Positions 17,801-21,947 of a stretch of DNA of 21,947 nucleotides are shown here, in pieces. The stretch's first letter is position 1. Every line of letters starts with the position of its first letter. Under the pieces are notes generated by a model that saw only the letters and a list, made by a program, of their open reading frames with translations, had not been told where the DNA came from and did not search any database. Made by a program: the position numbers and the translations under genes. This DNA is from CAXBES01 sp963974915. Its GTDB lineage: Bacteria > Bacteroidota > Bacteroidia > Flavobacteriales > Flavobacteriaceae. The stretch covers positions 1 through 21,947 of the forward strand of contig CAXBES010000022.1 of assembly GCA_963974915.1 (NCBI GenBank). Reading direction: 5' to 3'.

Positions 17801-18625
17801 AACCGTATCACGATCTAAAACGATCTCATTTCGTTCAATAGAAACAACCTCTCCAGTATCTTCATCTACGAAATCCTCATGCCATGTTTTAAGAACACGT
17901 GCAGCAAGCTTTCTCCCAAGATATTTCTTAAGCCCTGTTTTTGAAGCTTTAATTTCTTCAGCAAGATCAAAGATCTCCAGGATATCCTTATCTCTTTCAA
18001 AACCGATCGCACGGAAAAGAGTTGTTACGGGTAATTTTTTCTTTCTATCGATATAAGCGTACATAACGCTGTTAATATCGGTAGCAAATTCTATCCAGGA
18101 ACCTTTAAAAGGAATTACTCTGGCAGAATATAATTTTGTTCCATTTGCGTGAAACGATTGTCCAAAGAATACACCAGGAGAACGGTGTAACTGTGACACG
18201 ACAACACGTTCTGCCCCGTTAATACAAAATGTACCACTTGGAGTCATATAAGGAATCGTACCTAAATAAACATCTTGTACGATAGTTTCGAAATCTTCGT
18301 GTTCCGGATCTGTACAGTATAATTTTAGACGTGCTTTTAATGGCACACTATAAGTTAGACCACGCTCAATACATTCTTGAATTGAATATCTTGGTGGGTC
18401 CACGAAATAATCTAAAAACTCTAATACAAATTGGTTGCGAGTGTCGGTAATAGGGAAATTCTCTAGAAAGGTCTTATAAAGCCCTTCTTGGCCTCTTTCT
18501 TCTGACTTTGTTTCCAACTGGAAAAAATCCTGGAAGGATTTAATCTGAATATCCAGAAAATCCGGGTAGTCCGGCTTATTCTTTACAGATGAAAAATTCA
18601 ATCTTTCAGTTTGCGTTGCTGACAT
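14813..18625 (-). CDS. rpoB: DNA-directed RNA polymerase subunit beta
   Basis: Second large subunit of RNA polymerase, forming the active-site cleft with beta'. It has 1270 residues. The rifampicin-binding cluster is wild-type: Gln473, Asp476, His486 and Ser491 correspond to E. coli 513, 516, 526 and 531, so no known resistance change is seen there. The KMAGRHGNKG active-site motif starts at Lys1048. The C-terminus (EVWALEAYGASSTLREILTVKSDD pattern, then FNVLMHELKGLGLDI) is the conserved part that packs on beta'. The start at 18625 gives MSATQTERLNFSSVKNKPDY, usual for the phylum. It lies 136 bases downstream of rplL across a structured region likely to set beta levels relative to L7/L12. Confidence 0.98.
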   Translation of the reverse strand: MSATQTERLNFSSVKNKPDYPDFLDIQIKSFQDFFQLETKSEERGQEGLYKTFLENFPITDTRNQFVLEFLDYFVDPPRYSIQECIERGLTYSVPLKARLKLYCTDPEHEDFETIVQDVYLGTIPYMTPSGTFCINGAERVVVSQLHRSPGVFFGQSFHANGTKLYSARVIPFKGSWIEFATDINSVMYAYIDRKKKLPVTTLFRAIGFERDKDILEIFDLAEEIKASKTGLKKYLGRKLAARVLKTWHEDFVDEDTGEVVSIERNEIVLDRDTVLEKEHIDEIIDSGSKTILLHKEDNHLADYAIIHNTLQKDPTNSEKEAVEHIYRQLRNAEPPDEETARGIINKLFFSDQRYNLGEVGRYRMNKKLGLDIAMDKQVLTKEDIITIVKYLIELINSKAEIDDIDHLSNRRVRTVGEQLSSQFGVGLARMARTIRERMNVRDNEVFTPIDLINAKTLSSVINSFFGTNQLSQFMDQTNPLAEITHKRRLSALGPGGLSRERAGFEVRDVHYTHYGRLCPIETPEGPNIGLISSLSVYAKVNNLGFIETPYRKVEDGKIDFKHDAIYLSAEEEEEKLIAQANIPLTDEGKIDSEKVIARMEGDFPVVDPTTVNYADVAPNQIASISASLIPFLEHDDANRALMGSNMMRQAVPLLIADSPIVGTGLERQVASDSRVLINAEGDGVVEYVDANEITIKYDRTEEERMVSFDGDSKTYQLVKFRKTNQSTSINLKPIVKKGDRVQKGQVLCQGYATEKGELALGRNMKVAFMPWKGYNFEDAIVISEEVVRNDIFTSIHIDEYSLEVRDTKLGNEELTNDIPNVSEEATKDLDEHGMIRVGAEVKPGDILIGKITPKGESDPTPEEKLLRAIFGDKAGDVKDASLKASPSLHGVVINKKLFARAIKDKRKRAKDKEDIAALEAEYYNKFDALKDVLVEKLFAIVGGKTAQGVQNDLGEVVFPKGKKFTLKMLNAVEDYTHLVGGTWTTDDDTNHLVADLMHNYRIKENDLQGNLRREKFTISVGDELPSGILKLAKVYIAKKRKLKVGDKMAGRHGNKGIVARIVRQEDMPFLEDGTPVDIVLNPLGVPSRMNIGQIYETVLGWAGQKLGRKYATPIFDGATLNQINEITDEAGIPRFGHTYLYDGGTGQRFDQPATVGVIYMLKLGHMVDDKMHARSIGPYSLITQQPLGGKAQFGGQRFGEMEVWALEAYGASSTLREILTVKSDDVIGRAKTYESIVKGEAMPEPGLPESFNVLMHELKGLGLDIRLEE

Positions 18626-18660
18626 CTATGGACGGAATTTTAATTAAAATAAAGTGTGAC

Positions 18661-18697
18661 TGTGTATATGCTAAAAATGTAAACCTTTATATACACA
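18661..18697 (-). other. Long-loop hairpin in the rpoB leader
   Basis: TGTGTATAT and ATATACACA form a perfect 9-bp stem around a 19-base loop, ending 35 bases before the rpoB ATG. It follows directly after the rplL-rpoB attenuator-like hairpin in the transcript. Confidence 0.5.
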
Positions 18698-18701
18698 AAA
18701 T

Positions 18702-18738
18702 GGTTTAGGTCTTTCCATCGAAATGGAAGACCTAAACC
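18702..18738 (-). terminator. Attenuator-like hairpin between rplL and rpoB
   Basis: GGTTTAGGTCTTCCAT pairs with ATGGAAAGACCTAAACC (16 pairs, one bulged A) around a TTCG loop in the minus-strand RNA, followed by ATTTTG. The stem is strong but the U run short, which suits partial termination or RNase III cleavage rather than a full stop. E. coli has an attenuator and an RNase III site at this junction; the equivalence here is inference. Confidence 0.7.
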
Positions 18739-18748
18739 TTAAGGTTTA
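18733..18748 (-). other. Perfect palindrome overlapping the rplL-rpoB hairpin
   Basis: TAAACCTTAAGGTTTA is a 16-base perfect palindrome. Its rpoB-side half (18733-18738) is also the base of the long hairpin at 18702-18738. Pairing of TAAACC with GGTTTA upstream would open that base, so the two structures exclude each other in part. Confidence 0.55.
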
Positions 18749-18761
18749 AAACAGTGAGAGC

Positions 18762-19139
18762 TTACTTAAGCTCAACCTCTGCTCCTGCTTCTTCTAATTG
18801 TGCTTTAAGAGCTTCAGCTTCGTCTTTTGCGATACCTTCCTTAATTGGAGAAGGAGCGTTATCAACTAATTCTTTTGCATCTTTAAGACCAGCTCCGGTT
18901 AATTCTTTTACCAATTTAACAACTGCTAATTTAGAAGCACCAGCTGCTTTAAGAATTACGTCAAATTCTGACTTTTCTTCAGCTGCGTCTCCACCGGCAG
19001 CACCACCACCAGCAGCAACAGCAACAGCTGCAGCAGCAGGCTCGATACCGTACTCGTCTTTTAATATAGTAGCTAACTCATTAACTTCTTTTACAGTTAA
19101 GTTAACTAATTGTTCTGCGAAATCTTTTAAATCTGCCAT
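18762..19139 (-). CDS. rplL: Ribosomal protein L7/L12
   Basis: Stalk protein of the large ribosomal subunit that recruits and stimulates translational GTPases, here including RF3. It has 125 residues. The N-terminal dimer and L10-binding helices are at about 3-31, an Ala/Gly hinge at 34-51, and the C-terminal factor-binding domain at 58-125 with the AAGASKLAVVKLVKELTGAGL pattern in broken form (residues 65-85). Start MADLKDFAEQLVNLTV is typical. It lies 56 bases after rplJ and is followed by the structured rplL-rpoB junction. The stalk needs several copies of L12 per ribosome, so partial termination after this gene would fit demand. Confidence 0.97.
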   Translation of the reverse strand: MADLKDFAEQLVNLTVKEVNELATILKDEYGIEPAAAAVAVAAGGGAAGGDAAEEKSEFDVILKAAGASKLAVVKLVKELTGAGLKDAKELVDNAPSPIKEGIAKDEAEALKAQLEEAGAEVELK

Positions 19140-19195
19140 TTTCTATCGTTTTAAAAATTTTAATTTATTATATAATTTAATTAGTGCAATATGTA

Positions 19196-19717
19196 TTATC
19201 CTTCTCTTTCAGAAAGAGTCTTAACAAGACCTGAAAGTGTACTTCCACCACTTTTAAGTGCAGAAATAACGTTCTTAGCAGGCGATTGTAACAACCCAAT
19301 GATATCTCCAAGAAGTTCTTCTTTAGATTTAATGTCAACCAATTTATCTAATTGATCATCACCAACATAAATAGCTTCTTCGATAAATGCTCCTTTAAGT
19401 AAAGGCTTATCAGATTTTTTTCTGAATTCCTTGATCACCTTAGCAGGTGCATTTCCTGTTTCTGAAAATAGTAAAGATGTATTTCCTTTAAGTGTTTCGG
19501 TTAATTGACCAAACTCCTTATCAGAATTCTCCATTGCTTTCTTAAGCAATGTATTTTTTACTACCGCTAATTTAACTCCTGCTTTAAAACAAGCACGACG
19601 TAAATTTGAAGTAGATCCTGCATCAAGACCCGAAATATCCGCTAAATAAATAATAGGATTATCGGTCAACTGTGCAGTTAAATTTTCAATTACTTGTGAT
19701 TTTTCTTCTCTTGTCAT
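19196..19717 (-). CDS. rplJ: Ribosomal protein L10
   Basis: Base of the L7/L12 stalk: the N-terminal domain binds 23S rRNA and the C-terminal helix holds L12 dimers. It has 173 residues, normal for the family. Motifs seen are YLADISGLDAGSTSNLRRA near 19-37, VVKNTLLKKA near 52-61, and GNTSLLFSETGNAPAKVI near 79-96. The start is 12 bases after the rplA stop, so there is no room for the long L10 leader known from E. coli unless it reaches into rplA. Confidence 0.96.
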   Translation of the reverse strand: MTREEKSQVIENLTAQLTDNPIIYLADISGLDAGSTSNLRRACFKAGVKLAVVKNTLLKKAMENSDKEFGQLTETLKGNTSLLFSETGNAPAKVIKEFRKKSDKPLLKGAFIEEAIYVGDDQLDKLVDIKSKEELLGDIIGLLQSPAKNVISALKSGGSTLSGLVKTLSEREG

Positions 19718-19729
19718 AAGTTCTAACTT

Positions 19730-20425
19730 TTACTGCTCAGTAAATCTTTTAGTATCAATCTCAACACTAGGACTCATTGTACTAGACATATAGATGCTCT
19801 TAATATAAACACCTTTTGCCGATTGAGGCTTCAATTTTACCAGGGTAGTTAATAATTCTCTTGCATTTCCGGCAATTTTCTCAGCATCGAATGATGCTTT
19901 TCCAACTGCTGCGTGAACGATTCCTGTTTTATCAACTTTAAAGTCAATTTTACCGGCTTTCACATCCGAAACTGCTTTAGCAACGTCCATTGTTACAGTA
20001 CCAGTCTTTGGATTAGGCATTAATCCACGAGGTCCTAAAACACGTCCTAATGGTCCTAATTTACCCATAACACTCGGCATTGTTACAATTACGTCAACAT
20101 CTGTCCAACCTCCTTTAATTTTCTCGAGGTACTCGTCTAAACCAACATAATCTGCTCCGGCTGCTGTAGCTTCGGCCTCCTTATCTGGAGTTACCAATGC
20201 CAACACTTTCACATCCTTACCTGTACCGTGTGGTAAGGTAACTACTCCTCTAACCATCTGATTTGCCTTACGTGGGTCTACATTAAGACGCACCGCTAAG
20301 TCTACAGAAGGATCGAAATTTACGTTGGAGATTTCTTTTATTAAAGCTGAAGCTTCTGCTACAGAGTAAGTCTTAGACTCAACCTTTGCAGAATTTTCCT
20401 TTTGCTTTTTTGTTAATCTTGCCAT
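19730..20425 (-). CDS. rplA: Ribosomal protein L1
   Basis: Binds 23S rRNA at the mobile L1 stalk and helps release tRNA from the exit site; in many bacteria it also represses its own operon mRNA. It has 231 residues. The family signature GKLGPLGRVLGPRGLMPNPK lies at 121-140, followed by TGTVT. It lies 21 bases after rplK and 12 before rplJ, consistent with one transcript. Confidence 0.97.
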   Translation of the reverse strand: MARLTKKQKENSAKVESKTYSVAEASALIKEISNVNFDPSVDLAVRLNVDPRKANQMVRGVVTLPHGTGKDVKVLALVTPDKEAEATAAGADYVGLDEYLEKIKGGWTDVDVIVTMPSVMGKLGPLGRVLGPRGLMPNPKTGTVTMDVAKAVSDVKAGKIDFKVDKTGIVHAAVGKASFDAEKIAGNARELLTTLVKLKPQSAKGVYIKSIYMSSTMSPSVEIDTKRFTEQ

Positions 20426-20446
20426 TTTATAGATTCTTTTTCTTGA

Positions 20447-20884
20447 TTAAAAAGGTGCAGCACCTTTTATTTTCACACCCATTGATCTTGCAGTTCCAGC
20501 TACCATTTTCATAGCAGATTCAACCGTAAATGCATTTAAATCGGGCATTTTGTCTTCTGCAATAGTTCTAACTTGATCCCAAGAGATAGTTGCTACTTTC
20601 TTAACGTGTGGCTCACCAGAACCTTTTTTGGTCTTAGCGGCTTCAAGGATCTGCACTGCAGCAGGAGGCGTTTTAATAACAAAGTCGAAAGACTTGTCTT
20701 TATACACCGTAATCTGTACAGGTAATACTTTTCCTTGCTTATCCTGAGTTCTAGCATTAAACTGCTTACAGAACTCCATAATGTTCACACCGGCAGCACC
20801 TAAAGCTGGTCCAACTGGTGGCGACGGGTTAGCGGCACCTCCACGAACTTGCAACTTTACTACTTTACCTACTTCTTTTGCCAT
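20447..20884 (-). CDS. rplK: Ribosomal protein L11
   Basis: Binds the GTPase-associated region of 23S rRNA. It takes part in factor function and in RelA-type stringent signalling. It has 145 residues. The Pro-rich N-terminal segment NPSPPVGPALGAAGVNIMEF (19-38) is the thiostrepton-site region, and the C-terminal rRNA-binding domain ends GTARSMGVKIKGAAPF. It begins 68 bases after nusG, the longest gap in the secE-rplL section apart from those bordering its ends, with a hairpin at 20902-20934. Confidence 0.97.
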   Translation of the reverse strand: MAKEVGKVVKLQVRGGAANPSPPVGPALGAAGVNIMEFCKQFNARTQDKQGKVLPVQITVYKDKSFDFVIKTPPAAVQILEAAKTKKGSGEPHVKKVATISWDQVRTIAEDKMPDLNAFTVESAMKMVAGTARSMGVKIKGAAPF

Positions 20885-20901
20885 TTTAAAAATTTTAATT
20901 T

Positions 20902-20934
20902 GGTTTTTCTAAAGTGGAAGCCTAAGAAAAAACC
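20902..20934 (-). other. Hairpin in the rplK leader
   Basis: GGTTTTTTCT pairs with AGAAAAACC (nine pairs, one bulge) around a 14-base loop, 17 bases before the rplK ATG. L1 represses the L11-L1 mRNA near the rplK start in other bacteria, but I see no clear L1 rRNA-site mimic, so the role is open. Confidence 0.4.
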
Positions 20935-20952
20935 TATTATAGCGTGTAACAA

Positions 20953-21510
20953 TTAAACTTTTTCAACTTGCATATAGCTTAATTCTAATGGTGTCTTTCT
21001 TCCGAAAATCTTTACCATTACCTCAAGCTTACGCTTTTCTTCATTTATCTTTTCAACCGTTCCGTTAAATCCATTAAACGGTCCGTCGATAACCTTTACA
21101 GTCTCACCAATTACATAAGGAATATTGACATTTTCATCTTTAACAGACAACTCATCAACCTTTCCAAGCATTCTATTTACTTCAGACTGTCTTAATGGAA
21201 CAGGCTCTCCACCTTTTGTCTCCCCTAAGAAACCAATCACTCCATTAATTGATTTTATAATGTGTGGTATCTCACCTCCCAAATTCGCTTGGATCATAAT
21301 ATATCCCGGGAAATAAACTCTTTCTTTGTTTACTTTCTTTCCGTTGCGAATTTGTATCACTTTTTCGGTTGGAACGAGAACCTGCTCAATATAATCTTCA
21401 AGATTTAGGCGCGTGATCTCAGATTCGATATACGCTTTGATCTTGTTCTCTTGTCCACTAACCGAACGGACAACATACCACTTCTTTGTACTTTTTGTTT
21501 CAGTCATCAT
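20953..21510 (-). CDS. nusG: Transcription termination/antitermination factor NusG
   Basis: Binds the beta' clamp, modulates RNA polymerase pausing and links transcription to Rho or the ribosome. It has 185 residues. The NGN domain is at about 9-115, with KKWYVVRSVSGQENKIK at 9-25 and RVYFPGYIMIQ at 64-74. The KOW domain is at about 135-165, with GETVKVIDGPFNGFNGTVEK in residues 135-154. Two adjacent ATG codons (21510 and 21507) can start it; the first lies four bases after the secE stop. A paralogue such as RfaH or UpxY is unlikely given the secE-rplK setting. Confidence 0.97.
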   Translation of the reverse strand: MMTETKSTKKWYVVRSVSGQENKIKAYIESEITRLNLEDYIEQVLVPTEKVIQIRNGKKVNKERVYFPGYIMIQANLGGEIPHIIKSINGVIGFLGETKGGEPVPLRQSEVNRMLGKVDELSVKDENVNIPYVIGETVKVIDGPFNGFNGTVEKINEEKRKLEVMVKIFGRKTPLELSYMQVEKV

Positions 21511-21514
21511 TAAC

Positions 21515-21703
21515 TTACGACTTAATCAAATCAAAATAATAACTAATCACTTTACTAAACACCGAATCAACTCCCCAAACAGCTAAAGCCAATACAATTG
21601 AAAACACCGCAACAATAACTGTGAGACGTTGTGCTTCAGACCAAGGTGTCCACGTAACATGATTACGTAGTTCGTTATAAGATTCTTTAATATAGTTTAC
21701 CAT
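21515..21703 (-). CDS. secE: Preprotein translocase subunit SecE
   Basis: Small inner-membrane subunit of the SecYEG channel, which would export the signal-peptide proteins seen at the left of this window. It has 62 residues, the short single-helix form usual outside enterobacteria. The amphipathic start NYIKESYNELRNHVTWTPW is followed by one transmembrane segment at about 26-48 (LTVIVAVFSIVLALAVWGVD). It lies downstream of tRNA-Trp and is followed by nusG after four bases. Confidence 0.95.
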   Translation of the reverse strand: MVNYIKESYNELRNHVTWTPWSEAQRLTVIVAVFSIVLALAVWGVDSVFSKVISYYFDLIKS

Positions 21704-21750
21704 ATTATTGCTGTTTAATAAATTCTTTTTCTTCGGAAGAGAAAATTCGC

Positions 21751-21792
21751 TTCTAAAGAACTATGTCAATTTTTGCACGGGTTGCGAGACTC
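21751..21792 (-). repeat. Degenerate copy of the tRNA-Trp 3' end
   Basis: An 18-base stretch at 21775-21792 is identical to the 3' part of tRNA-Trp at 21882-21899. Ten bases at 21751-21760 also recur at 21857-21866, at almost the same offset (106-107). The copy ends in the T arm, so it cannot be a tRNA. It lies between the intact tRNA and secE. Confidence 0.75.
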
Positions 21793-21816
21793 CCCTCGAC
21801 CTAGCTCGGGATGAAC
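21793..21816. repeat. Possible CTTCGACAAGCTCAG-type interspersed repeat
   Basis: CCCTCGACCTAGCTCGGGATG resembles, in split form, the short imperfect palindrome TTCGACAAGCTCAGGATGA that is scattered through many bacterial genomes. It directly adjoins the partial tRNA copy. Recognition is from memory with three or four differences. Confidence 0.4.
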
Positions 21817-21882
21817 TTCTCGTTTCATGCAATTCATTTTTCCGAAGCTACTATACTTCTAAAGAAACTATTTCATTCTTCG

Positions 21883-21947
21883 CACGGGTTGCGAGACTCG
21901 AACTCACGACACCTGGTTTTGGAGACCAGTGCTCTACCAACTGAGCT
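21883..21947 (-). tRNA. tRNA-Trp (CCA anticodon), first 8 bases beyond window
   Basis: On the minus strand the D arm (GCTC...GAGC), the anticodon stem CTGGT/ACCAG with loop CTCCAAA, a five-base variable loop, the T arm (GTGAG TTCGAGT CTCGC) and the 3' acceptor strand AACCCGT plus discriminator G are all present. Anticodon CCA and discriminator G fit tryptophan. The CCA tail is not encoded. It precedes secE, an arrangement common in Bacteroidota. Confidence 0.93.

Noticed and set aside
18754..19224. Plus-strand open frame of 156 codons
   Set aside because: It is the antisense of rplL. The Ala/Ser-rich protein mirrors the L7/L12 hinge and has no support of its own.
20936..20941. TATAAT in the nusG-rplK gap as an internal promoter
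   Set aside because: It is an E. coli-type -10 sequence. Bacteroidota use TAnnTTTG, and no matching -35 or -33 element is at a suitable distance.
21708..21944. Plus-strand open frame crossing the tRNA
   Set aside because: It reads antisense through tRNA-Trp and its partial copy, a common source of spurious proteins ending in ARLELTTPGFGDQCS.

Overview
The window looks like a chromosomal segment of a flavobacterium (Bacteroidota, probably Flavobacteriaceae). It is AT-rich and has TAnnTTTG-type -7 promoter elements. It carries a giant SprB-repeat surface protein, a DUF3467 gene directly after rpoC, and exported proteins with the 'VGIGTTxP' N-terminus common in this phylum. No prophage, transposon, CRISPR array or plasmid function is visible.

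Layout. Positions 1-5869 (minus strand) are one uninterrupted open frame whose 3' end lies outside the window. It encodes the first 1956 residues of a modular secreted adhesin: a signal peptide, unknown beta-rich regions, an Ig/cadherin-like domain, a CNA-B-like domain, then 13 SprB-type repeats. The repeats form a duplicated six-module super-repeat of about 1.43 kb plus one extra module. A second Ig-like domain starts at the window edge. A 325-base divergent intergenic region (5870-6194) separates it from prfC (release factor 3, plus strand, 6195-7799). Converging on prfC from the right are two minus-strand genes for small exported proteins: 7819-8523, and 8565 to about 9710.

From 9969 to the right edge everything is the minus-strand transcription-translation cluster, in transcription order tRNA-Trp (5' end cut by the window edge), secE, nusG, rplK, rplA, rplJ, rplL, rpoB, rpoC and a DUF3467 gene, closed by an intrinsic terminator at 9931-9961. 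The genes supply the SecE translocase subunit, the NusG elongation factor, ribosomal proteins L11, L1, L10 and L7/L12, and the beta and beta' subunits of RNA polymerase. All reading frames and catalytic or metal-binding motifs checked are intact.

The coding content of the cluster is ordinary, and no clearly new system is seen. The most notable signals are (a) the higher-order repeat and a local gene-conversion patch in the adhesin, (b) a set of RNA hairpins at the operon junctions, including a pair of mutually exclusive structures between rplL and rpoB and a cUACGg-capped hairpin after rpoB, (c) interleaved inverted repeats with pseudoknot topology between the adhesin and prfC promoters, and (d) a degenerate duplication of the tRNA-Trp 3' end upstream of secE.
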